Shown piece after piece: positions 7,956 through 15,737 of a stretch of 64,000 nt of DNA (position 1 is its first letter; each line of letters opens with the position of its first letter). The translations under genes were made by a program, and so were the position numbers. Under the pieces are notes generated by a model. The model was not told the DNA's origin. It worked only from the letters and a program-made list of their open reading frames with translations, and ran no database searches. The DNA lies in NCBI GenBank assembly GCA_946184615.1, contig CAMHFN010000006.1, positions 52,353 to 116,352 of the forward strand, in the 5' to 3' direction. Source of the stretch: an uncultured Bacteroidales bacterium (GTDB taxonomy: Bacteria > Bacteroidota > Bacteroidia > Bacteroidales > F082).

Positions 7956-8759
7956 TCAATCATGATAATCCTCCTCCCTCCACTGGAACTTCACCGTTTC
8001 GGGAACGAGGTACTTGCCGATTTTGTAATCGATGTTGGCCTTGTGGGCTTGGCTGAGTTGGTAACAACGAGGAACGCGATACATCTTGCCATCCTTGATG
8101 AAATGAGCTCCTGTCTGGTGGAAACGGAAAGCAACGTCCTTGGCGACACATTGCTCCCTAAGGGCAAGGACCCAGTCGTAATCGCAAGGACGGGCATCCA
8201 CGCCCGACTCGCCGCCCACCGACACTTCGTCGATGGTTTCGTTCAAATAGGGCGTGAGGTCCATGGCCGTGAGCAAGGGCGAGGCAATAATGCTCTTGCG
8301 CTTGATAGGCAACGACAGGAAGATGGGCAAGCGATAGTCGGCCATCTCCTGATTCTCGACCGTACAGCCCACCATCACATTGTCATAACCATCACCCCAA
8401 TCATCGGGAACGCACTCCATGAAACGGTCGATGCGTTTGGTAAAGAAAAAGAACCACAAATCGCTTCGGCGGCGCATCATCTGCCAACAGTCGGGACGCC
8501 ATTCATCGGCGTCTTTCAACAGAAAATCCGAGGTGAAACAGGTAAAAACGATCTTTCCGCTCTCTATCTTCCACGACTTGTCGCGCTTCCGCTTGACGGG
8601 GAGATTGAAATTACCCGTCTTGCGGCACTCACTGCTGGAAATCTCGCTGCCATACATCGCATCCTGCCGATAGACATAACAATACTTGCACCCAGGACTG
8701 ATCTTGGTGCAACCGTGCCACGGATTCCAATCGGCGTAGATCTCCCAATGTTCGGACAT
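7956..8759 (-). CDS. DUF5131 family protein (phage Gp37/Gp68-like, radical-SAM-like)
   Basis: A 267-residue protein with the family's N-terminal signature: DWNPWHGCTKISPGCKYCY, i.e. a Trp-Asn-Pro-Trp start and three clustered cysteines (C-x6-C-x2-C), suggestive of an iron-sulfur/radical SAM-type site. Further family-like motifs are TKRIDRF, VGCTVENQEMADYRLP, GGESGVDARPCDYDWV and the C-terminal FRFHQTGAHF. Members occur in phages, mobile elements and chromosomes; their substrate is not known to me. The start at 8759 places the domain at the N terminus; the longer frame from 8819 reads through the promoter region of the divergent gene. The nearby restriction operon gives a mobile-element flavour, but no phage genes adjoin it. 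Confidence 0.88.
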   Translation of the reverse strand: MSEHWEIYADWNPWHGCTKISPGCKYCYVYRQDAMYGSEISSSECRKTGNFNLPVKRKRDKSWKIESGKIVFTCFTSDFLLKDADEWRPDCWQMMRRRSDLWFFFFTKRIDRFMECVPDDWGDGYDNVMVGCTVENQEMADYRLPIFLSLPIKRKSIIASPLLTAMDLTPYLNETIDEVSVGGESGVDARPCDYDWVLALREQCVAKDVAFRFHQTGAHFIKDGKMYRVPRCYQLSQAHKANIDYKIGKYLVPETVKFQWREEDYHD

Positions 8760-8824
8760 GATTTTTTGGTGATTTTTCTCGATTATTGCTTGCAATAATA
8801 CGTTTTTTCCCGAAAACAATATGC

Positions 8825-8832
8825 TATTTTTG
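8825..8832 (+). promoter_or_regulatory. TATTTTTG -7 box for the YqaA-like gene
   Basis: Matches the Bacteroidota consensus TAnnTTTG. It ends 19 bases before ATG 8852. No clear TTTG -33 element was found at the expected spacing. Confidence 0.5.
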
Positions 8833-8851
8833 CACCCAAAACCCCCATCTC

Positions 8852-9289
8852 ATGTCTTGGTTGGAAAGTCTCGGTCTGTTGGGCCTGTTCATAGGAACCT
8901 TTTTGGCGGCGACCATCGTGCCGATCAGCTCAAGTGCGCTTTATATCGCGGTGCTGGTGGCCACAAAGAATCCTGTCGCATGTCTCATCGTGGGAACACT
9001 GGGCAACTGGCTTGGAAGTGTTTCCACTTATTGGATCGGACGAATCGGCAAATGGGAATGGATCGAGAAATGGTTCAAGGTCAAGCCCGAAAAGCTGGAA
9101 CAACAGAAAGAAAAAGTGGATCGCTATGGCATCTGGCTCGCCCTCCTCGCATGGGTGCCTATCATCGGGGACGTCATTACCTTGGCGCTAGGCTTCTATA
9201 AAGCCAAGCCGTTCGGCACCATGGTGTTGCTCCTCATCGGTAAGTTTCTGCGTTTTCTCGTGTGGAATCTCCTGATCGGAGCGCTGTGA
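8852..9289 (+). CDS. YqaA/DedA (SNARE-associated Golgi) family membrane protein
   Basis: A 145-residue integral membrane protein. It contains the family core: a re-entrant/TM start (LGLLGLFIGTFLAATIVPIS), an ALYIAVLVATKNPVACLIVG helix, then GTLGNWLGSVSTYWIGR and, after a cytosolic stretch, WVPIIGDVITLALGFYK. The G-x4-G-x3-YWIGR motif is typical of the small YqaA branch of the DedA superfamily, whose better-known members move lipids between membrane leaflets. The start at 8852 (MSWLESLG) fits the promoter box at 8825-8832; a longer frame from 8786 would begin upstream of that promoter. The gene stands alone, followed by a bidirectional terminator. The substrate of this member is unknown. Confidence 0.88.
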   Translation: MSWLESLGLLGLFIGTFLAATIVPISSSALYIAVLVATKNPVACLIVGTLGNWLGSVSTYWIGRIGKWEWIEKWFKVKPEKLEQQKEKVDRYGIWLALLAWVPIIGDVITLALGFYKAKPFGTMVLLLIGKFLRFLVWNLLIGAL

Positions 9290-9311
9290 CGTCTTCATCG
9301 ACAAGTTCCAT

Positions 9312-9345
9312 AAAAAAAGCCTCCCTAAACTGAGAGGCTTTTTTT
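9312..9345. terminator. Bidirectional rho-independent terminator
   Basis: A perfect 12-base inverted repeat: seven A then GCCTC (9312-9323) and GAGGC then seven T (9334-9345), with a 10-base loop. It sits between the convergent YqaA and flavodoxin genes, and its A/T tails serve both directions. Confidence 0.88.
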
Positions 9346-9384
9346 ATGGAAATCCAGCTCAAACTGGATGAGGCGATAATGGAC

Positions 9385-9987
9385 TTATTTGATGGCACCC
9401 GCCCATTTTTCGACATCGGTCTTGTCGATCTTGTTGAGCAGCTTGCCCTCGCCGAACTTGTACTTAGGATAGGCGGCTTGCAAGTCTTTGCAGGCTTGCT
9501 TGATGCTGCTTCCACCCGAAGTGGCAAAGGGTACGATGGTCTTGCCCGTGAAGTCGTTGGCCTCAATAAAAGTGTTGATGATGGTTGGGGCGGTGTACCA
9601 CCAGATGGGGAAGCCCACATACACCACGTCGTACTGGCTCAGATCGACCTTGCCTCCGTCTTTGAGGGCGGGACGTGAGCTTTTGTCGTTCATCTCGATG
9701 GTGGAACGCGATTTCTTGTCACGCCAGTCGAGATCGGCATCGGTGTAAAGTTTCTCCGGGGTAATTTCATAAAGGTCGGCACCGATGATGCCTGCCAACT
9801 CCTTGGCGGCTCCACGGGTCACACCCGAAGCCGAAAAATAGGTCACTAAAGTCTTCATAGCTTGAGTTTGTTTTGAATCTTGGCATTTCGTCGCACCACA
9901 GCAACTCTTCTTCGTCCCACAGCAATCCTGGGCCGAGACCATTCCAACCATGGCTACAAAAGCCAACAATAAAGTTAATCTTTTCAT
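9385..9987 (-). CDS. Exported flavodoxin with a cysteine-rich linker
   Basis: A 200-residue protein. It has a signal peptide (MKRLTLLLAFVAMVGMVSA), a short cysteine-rich linker (DCCGTKKSCCGATKCQ), and then a flavodoxin domain: LVTYFSASGVTRGAA (phosphate-binding loop for FMN), VVYVGFPIWWYTAP and PFATSGGSS. Flavodoxins shuttle electrons through bound FMN and are normally cytosolic. The domain alone could start at an internal Met (MKTLVTYFSA), but the start at 9987 follows a -7 box at 10032-10039 and gives a clean signal sequence, so export is preferred. The cysteines could bind metal or form disulfides; that is speculation. It is monocistronic. Confidence 0.87.
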   Translation of the reverse strand: MKRLTLLLAFVAMVGMVSAQDCCGTKKSCCGATKCQDSKQTQAMKTLVTYFSASGVTRGAAKELAGIIGADLYEITPEKLYTDADLDWRDKKSRSTIEMNDKSSRPALKDGGKVDLSQYDVVYVGFPIWWYTAPTIINTFIEANDFTGKTIVPFATSGGSSIKQACKDLQAAYPKYKFGEGKLLNKIDKTDVEKWAGAIK

Positions 9988-10031
9988 TTTTATTCTTTTT
10001 TGGTTTTGATAAGCGATTATTACCATTTTTG

Positions 10032-10039
10032 CAAAGATA
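10032..10039 (-). promoter_or_regulatory. TATCTTTG -7 box for the exported flavodoxin gene
   Basis: CAAAGATA on the plus strand reads TATCTTTG on the minus strand, a full TAnnTTTG match, 44 bases before ATG 9987. Confidence 0.55.
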
Positions 10040-10099
10040 GGGATAATTTCGATGTATTGGTTTCTCGCTTGAAGAAAATAAACAAATCATCCTTTTTCT

Positions 10100-10107
10100 T
10101 ATATTTG
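10100..10107 (+). promoter_or_regulatory. TATATTTG -7 box for preA
   Basis: Full TAnnTTTG match, 21 bases before ATG 10129. It faces away from the flavodoxin promoter 60 bases to the left. Confidence 0.5.
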
Positions 10108-10128
10108 CACCGTAACAATGAACAATTC

Positions 10129-10626
<498 letters not shown>

Positions 10627-11629
10627 CGCAGTGCGGGAAGGCTTGTCGTTTGCTGGGTTCCGCAACATGGAACAGCTGAGCGAGAACCCCTACGAGGTGG
10701 ATTTCGACATCCTGCGCCGACTGAAGAAAAATTTCCCGACGAAGATCGTGGTGGCCAGCATCATGGGCGAGTATGAAGAAGAATGGATCGAGCTGGCCAA
10801 GATGGCCGAAGAAGCGGGCTGCGACGCCGTGGAGCTGAACTTCTCCTGCCCCCAGATGCGCCTCGCCGGCATGGGTAGCGACGTGGGACAAGATGCCGAG
10901 TTGGTGACTTTCTACACAGCCTACGTAAAACGCAACGTGAAAATCCCCGTCATCCCTAAAATGACACCCAACATCACACAAATCAACCAACCAGCCATGG
11001 GCGCTTACTTCGCCGGTGCTGATGCCATCTCGGCCATCAACACCATCAAGAGCGTGACGATGACCCCCGAAGCCAAGGTCGATGACAAATGGACCATCTC
11101 TGGCCTCAGCGGCCGCTCCGTCAAGCCCATCGCCCTGCGCTACATCCTTGAGATGGCAAAGAACCCCATCATGAAGAACATCCAGCTCAGCGGCATCGGA
11201 GGCATCGAGACCTGGCACGACGCCTTGGAGTTCATCCAGCTGGGTTGCCGCAACGTGCAGGTATGCACCGCTGTGATGCAATATGGTTACCGCATCATCG
11301 ACGACCTCGTGATGGGCCTACAGACCTACCTGCAAGAACGGGGCATCGAAAAGCTCGAAGACCTCGTAGGCGAACAACTGCCCTCGTTCGTGCGCCCCTC
11401 CGACCTTGACCGCGAGACCAAGGTCTTCCCCACCGTTGACCGAGACCTTTGCATCGGATGCGGACGTTGCTATGTCTCCTGCCGTGATGGCGGCCACCAG
11501 GCCATCAACTTCGACCCAGATACCCGTCAACCTCATGTCATCGGCAGCAAATGCGTCGGATGCCATCTCTGCCGTCTCGTCTGTCCTGTCGGCGCCATGG
11601 GGGTAGCGAAAAGAATCAAGAAATAGTCT

Positions 11630-12415
11630 TCAATCCCCTTCCCTTATCTCCCTAAATTCCATCACATCCAATGTGTTGAACATCACCCCTTCTATTTCAT
11701 AATGCCAACTTTGATGGAAATGGGCATACACCCAGTCGCGCAAAGGATGATGATGTGCCACCAAATAATCATATAATTGGTCCAAGGTGTGACGTTCTTG
11801 CTCCACATCGGATAATAAATCCTCATCGTCGACCGAAAAATAGAAAAGCCCCTGTTTCACAATACGTTCGCAGAGCGAAGGGGCGGTATGGGTAATCACC
11901 GTGTCGATGGCAAAACGTTCTGTGATTTCGTTCAAAGCAACCTCGTCGAAATAAGGCGGCTCATCAGACCAGTAGGTGTTTGGACACAGCGGATCATCCA
12001 ACCCCAAAGGATGGTAAAAAGGACTATTCCTTCGGAGGGCACGGTCCAAAGAGACTGCACCCCCTACACAAAGCATTTTGCGACCGCAGGCCGTCAACAA
12101 TGAATAGTCAGGTACGGTCATAAAACGCTCATGGCAAATGGGGTTCGGGCCGTTGAAATAATAGGGGTTGTCGTGATTGCCCCGTACCATGACAAGCCAA
12201 CAGTTCGACGCACTTAAAAACCGACGGTTGCGCTCATAGACGCGCTCATAATACCCAGGCCGTTCAAAACCAAAGCCGCAGTCGCCAGCCACTACAATCA
12301 AGGCGTCACGCACTTTATAACGAATGCAACATTTGTGAATCAGTTTGTTGAAATCGCCGTGAATGTCGCCAACGACTACGATGCTTTGAGCTTCAGGAAA
12401 ATCAAAATGGTTCAT
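11630..12415 (-). CDS. Metallophosphoesterase (calcineurin-like)
   Basis: A 261-residue hydrolase of the calcineurin-like phosphoesterase superfamily, with the dinuclear-metal ligand set in order: VVGDIHGDF (D-x-H), VAGDCGFGF (GD), VMVRGNHDNP (GNHD), VITHTAPS (H) and YAHFHQSWH (HxH-like). No signal peptide, so cytosolic. The start at 12415 (MNHFDFPEAQS) puts the first metal motif near the N terminus; a frame from 12502 would read through the upstream terminator. The gene converges on preA with 3 bases between stops. The substrate cannot be deduced; related proteins act on phosphoproteins, nucleotides or diadenosine tetraphosphate. Confidence 0.9.
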   Translation of the reverse strand: MNHFDFPEAQSIVVVGDIHGDFNKLIHKCCIRYKVRDALIVVAGDCGFGFERPGYYERVYERNRRFLSASNCWLVMVRGNHDNPYYFNGPNPICHERFMTVPDYSLLTACGRKMLCVGGAVSLDRALRRNSPFYHPLGLDDPLCPNTYWSDEPPYFDEVALNEITERFAIDTVITHTAPSLCERIVKQGLFYFSVDDEDLLSDVEQERHTLDQLYDYLVAHHHPLRDWVYAHFHQSWHYEIEGVMFNTLDVMEFREIREGD

Positions 12416-12444
12416 TTGTATGTCTTTTGTTTTCCCGAAGTAGC

Positions 12445-12486
12445 AAAAAACCTGGAATGTTTCATTTTCATTCCAGGTTTTTTTTT
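12445..12486. terminator. Rho-independent terminator
   Basis: Stem AACCTGGAATG pairs with CATTCCAGGTT across a nine-base loop, with A6 on the left flank and T9 on the right. It ends the unit upstream of the phosphoesterase gene and lies downstream of the S46 peptidase stop on the minus strand. Confidence 0.85.
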
Positions 12487-12519
12487 CAGACCACAGAAGC
12501 AAACGCTCCTAAAAATCTA

Positions 12520-14652
12520 TTATTCAACGATATCCATCTCAGCGATCAAGTTCTTTGCGCCAGCGAATTTGTCGATGATGAAGAGCACGTAACGGATGTC
12601 GACCGAGATGTTGCGGCAGATGTCAGGGTCATACACCAAATCGCTCATGGTGCCTTCCCAACAACGGTCAAAATTCAAACCTAACAACTGGCCGTCGGCA
12701 TTCAAAATAGGGCTACCCGAGTTGCCTCCCGTGGTATGCACACTGGCGGTGAAAGCCACATGCATAGTACCGTCTTTGTCGGCATAGCGTCCATAATCCT
12801 TGGTGTTGTAAAGTTGTTTCAACTTGGGTTCCACCACATAATCGTAAATGTCGGGATTCTCCTTCTCCATGATACCCTCAAGGGTGGTAAAATGGCGGTA
12901 GTTTTTGCCGTCCTGAGGCTTGAAGCCTTGCACCTTGCCATAGGTGACTCGCAAGGTGAAGTTGGCATCGGGCGAGAAACGTTTCTCAGGTTCCATCAGC
13001 ATCTGACCTTTCATGTAAAGACGTTGCATACGCGACAAGTCATTGTTGATGGCACTCATCGGCGGGTTGATGTCCTCGCGATAGAAATTGATCATGCTCT
13101 GATAGGCGATAAGGGCGGGGTCTTTTTGCAACTTCTTGGCTTTGCTGGGTTTGAAGTTGTCGAGAAACTTGTTTACTTTTTCCTCGTTGACGAACATTGA
13201 CTTGTTGAAAAGCTGATCCACGTATGCATTCACATCCTGTATCTCATTCAAAAAACCAGGACGGAAGTCGGCCGGTTGGTGGTTGAGATATTCTTCAAGC
13301 ATCGTTCGGGCCACCTCTTCATCAATAGGCTGATAGTAATCCTTGAAGAACTCTGCTGTGGCCTTTTTCAGTGAAACAATCATCTGATCGATTTCCTCTT
13401 GAGGGGTTTCTTTGGTCACCTGCGACAACCTGTTGAAATAACCGGCAAACGACATGATTTCGATATTCAAACCTGCATTCGTAAGGTAGGTATAAGCCAC
13501 TCGATACGGCTCCAACTCCTTGTATTTTTGTTCGAAATCCGTCAACAGATGCAGATAGGGAATGCGTCCACGTGATTCCAGGCACCATTGACGGAACGAC
13601 TCTTCATAAAAGCGTTTCTTCTCCACGCCGTGAAAATGGTTGATGCCTTCCGTAACACCCATCCACTTCTTCCAGCCATTGCCTAATCCTGCATGTTTGG
13701 ACGCATATTGGATGCGCACTTTCTTATCTTGCTCTTGATACGTATTATAGATGTCGAGAATCTCGCCACGAAGTTTCACCGCAATGGGGTCGATGACATT
13801 GGCTTCCTGGTCGACGGCTACAGCGGGAAGATACTCACTCGTTCGAGCAGGATAGCCGAACACAAAGGCAAAATCACCTTCTTCGGCCCCTTTCAACGAG
13901 ATCTCCAAATGCTTGGCGGGCTTGTAAGGCACATTGTCGGGGTTATAATCCGCCGGATGACCGTCCTTGTTGGCATACACCCGGAAGACGCTGAAATCAC
14001 CCGTATGACGAGGCCACACCCAATTGTCAGTGTCACCGCCGAACTTGCCGATATTGCTCGGAGGACAACCTACCAAACGCACATCGGTGTACTCTTCGTT
14101 TAATAGTAGATAGTATTCATTACCAAGAAAATAGGGCTTTACAAAGACCTTGTAATCGGTGGTCTTCTCCACGTCTGCCACAAGTTTCTTGATGTTCTCG
14201 TCAATCAGCCGTTGACGTTCAGTTTCTTCTATGTCGTCATTTACGTTGAAGGTCACCTTATCGGTCACGTCGCGCATCTCCCTTAAAAAGATCACGGTCA
14301 ATCCGGGACAAGGCAACTCCTGCGATCGGTCCATGGCCCAGAAACCATCGGTGAGGTAGTCGTGCTCCACCGAGCTGTGCTGCTGGATGTAGTCGTAGCC
14401 GCAGTGGTGGTTGGTGAGCAGCAAACCGTAATCGCTCACAATTTCACCCGTGCAGCCACCACCAAAGAGCACAATGGCATCTTTCAAGCTGCTGTGGTTG
14501 ATACTGTAGATGTCTTCGGCGGTGATGCGCATACCCATTTCCTGCATCTCTTTTTCGTTATGTTGGAGAAGCATCGGGATCCACATCCCCTCACCGGCAA
14601 AGGCCATCGCTGAGATCAACAGGATGGCAAGTGATAGAAGAAGTCGTTTCAT
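12520..14652 (-). CDS. S46 family dipeptidyl-peptidase, DPP11-type (Asp/Glu-specific)
   Basis: A 710-residue periplasmic/outer-membrane serine exopeptidase releasing dipeptides from peptides, as in asaccharolytic Bacteroidota. Signal peptide MKRLLLSLAILLISAMAFA. Catalytic triad: His83 in LLTNHHCGYDY, Asp219 in WPRHTGDFSVFR, Ser645 in TGGNSGSPIL. Eighteen residues after the serine, in LNFDRCWEG, stands Arg663. In the characterised S46 enzymes this position is Gly in DPP7 (hydrophobic P1) and Arg in DPP11 (acidic P1), so a preference for Asp/Glu is predicted. Length agrees with the family. It stands alone with its own -7 box at 14681-14688. Confidence 0.95.
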   Translation of the reverse strand: MKRLLLSLAILLISAMAFAGEGMWIPMLLQHNEKEMQEMGMRITAEDIYSINHSSLKDAIVLFGGGCTGEIVSDYGLLLTNHHCGYDYIQQHSSVEHDYLTDGFWAMDRSQELPCPGLTVIFLREMRDVTDKVTFNVNDDIEETERQRLIDENIKKLVADVEKTTDYKVFVKPYFLGNEYYLLLNEEYTDVRLVGCPPSNIGKFGGDTDNWVWPRHTGDFSVFRVYANKDGHPADYNPDNVPYKPAKHLEISLKGAEEGDFAFVFGYPARTSEYLPAVAVDQEANVIDPIAVKLRGEILDIYNTYQEQDKKVRIQYASKHAGLGNGWKKWMGVTEGINHFHGVEKKRFYEESFRQWCLESRGRIPYLHLLTDFEQKYKELEPYRVAYTYLTNAGLNIEIMSFAGYFNRLSQVTKETPQEEIDQMIVSLKKATAEFFKDYYQPIDEEVARTMLEEYLNHQPADFRPGFLNEIQDVNAYVDQLFNKSMFVNEEKVNKFLDNFKPSKAKKLQKDPALIAYQSMINFYREDINPPMSAINNDLSRMQRLYMKGQMLMEPEKRFSPDANFTLRVTYGKVQGFKPQDGKNYRHFTTLEGIMEKENPDIYDYVVEPKLKQLYNTKDYGRYADKDGTMHVAFTASVHTTGGNSGSPILNADGQLLGLNFDRCWEGTMSDLVYDPDICRNISVDIRYVLFIIDKFAGAKNLIAEMDIVE

Positions 14653-14680
14653 GATAACTTTGCTAATTTTGAAATTTGGG

Positions 14681-14688
14681 CAAAGTTA
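14681..14688 (-). promoter_or_regulatory. TAACTTTG -7 box for the S46 peptidase gene
   Basis: CAAAGTTA on the plus strand is TAACTTTG on the minus strand, 28 bases before ATG 14652. Confidence 0.55.
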
Positions 14689-14706
14689 AGCTTTTTTCTT
14701 AAAGTC

Positions 14707-15693
14707 TCACTTCCTGTTTTGACTTAAATCGATCGACACCCTAACCGGCTGACTTTGAGCACCAACGATTCCTATGGCGTTGTCCACATTGGAATACACC
14801 TGCACTGGCTCAGTAAACATGCCTATCAAGCTTTCCGGATCGCTGTTTGAATACGCCCGGTAAGACCTGAGATATTGATAAAAATTGGCATCCAAACAGG
14901 TTACTTCCAACGTGAAGGGTTCATAATAGTCATAGTCCTCTCCTACATACCAATAGGCTTCCATGGTCACCGAATACTCTGATCCTTCAAAGAAACGGTC
15001 AGAGAACATGTTATACTGTCCCCTACCATAATATTCATGTTCGCCGAAGATATCCTCCACGTCCTCCACAACCTGGTCGGTGAACACGGGATCCGTCGAA
15101 GTGAAGCCCGACAGTCCTCCTTGAGGATACAGATTGTAGTAATCACTTCCCACGGGATCGTCCAATTTCAAGGCAAAACGAAGTTTTAGTTCGTATTCAT
15201 TATGTGACGCTTCCACCCTTACCGTGTCGAAACTGATCACTTGGGGAGCTTGGGGGACCGTTACTTCGGCAGTGGCATTGTCGAACTCACTGGAACGCAC
15301 TTCGAAACGCAGCTGGTCACCTTCACCAATCGCATATTGGCCTTCACAATAGTTAAAAGCATACCGTATGCGCTCTTTCAAGATTTCGCCTTGCTCTGTC
15401 CAGATGTAATATTGTTCCATGATCAATGAATCGCGTACCTGAAGACTTTCCTTAAAGCTTCCATTCACATAAAGGTCAACTTCAACATCCTTTACACGAC
15501 GATCGGGTTGGTCGTCAAGGAAAAACACGCTTTTTTCCACGCGCAGACTTGCTGGGTGTCCCGCCTGCTGCAAACCGTTGACCACCAGCAAGGGATCGGA
15601 TTGGTTACCCGTAAAGTCCACATCCTTGGTACAAGATGCTAAATGGCATACCAAAACAGTCGCCGCTATTATTAAATTTCTTATTCTTCTCAT
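14707..15693 (-). CDS. DUF4249 lipoprotein, partner of the adjacent TonB receptor
   Basis: A 328-residue lipoprotein. The lipobox lies in HLASC with Cys about 21, after a basic N terminus (MRRIRNLIIAATVLV). The body matches DUF4249 in character: LLVVNGLQQAGHPASLRVEKS, then a beta-rich domain with VEVDLYVNG and DTVRV-type strands, and late LIGMFTEPVQVYSNVDNAIGI. DUF4249 proteins are typically encoded next to a TonB-dependent receptor in place of a SusD partner, and that is the arrangement here: the receptor gene lies just upstream in the same direction. A 43-base spacer filled with heptamer repeats separates them. It probably sits on the outer membrane surface. The ligand is unknown. Confidence 0.88.
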   Translation of the reverse strand: MRRIRNLIIAATVLVCHLASCTKDVDFTGNQSDPLLVVNGLQQAGHPASLRVEKSVFFLDDQPDRRVKDVEVDLYVNGSFKESLQVRDSLIMEQYYIWTEQGEILKERIRYAFNYCEGQYAIGEGDQLRFEVRSSEFDNATAEVTVPQAPQVISFDTVRVEASHNEYELKLRFALKLDDPVGSDYYNLYPQGGLSGFTSTDPVFTDQVVEDVEDIFGEHEYYGRGQYNMFSDRFFEGSEYSVTMEAYWYVGEDYDYYEPFTLEVTCLDANFYQYLRSYRAYSNSDPESLIGMFTEPVQVYSNVDNAIGIVGAQSQPVRVSIDLSQNRK

Positions 15694-15695
15694 TT

Positions 15696-15737
15696 CTTCT
15701 GTCTCCTGTCTTCTTACTTCTTGCTTCTTCCTTCTTT
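15696..15737. repeat. Degenerate heptamer repeat CTTCTNN x6
   Basis: Six units in a row (CTTCTGT, CTCCTGT, CTTCTTA, CTTCTTG, CTTCTTC, CTTCTTT). They occupy nearly the whole spacer between the TonB receptor stop (15737-15739) and the DUF4249 start (15693). Confidence 0.9.
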
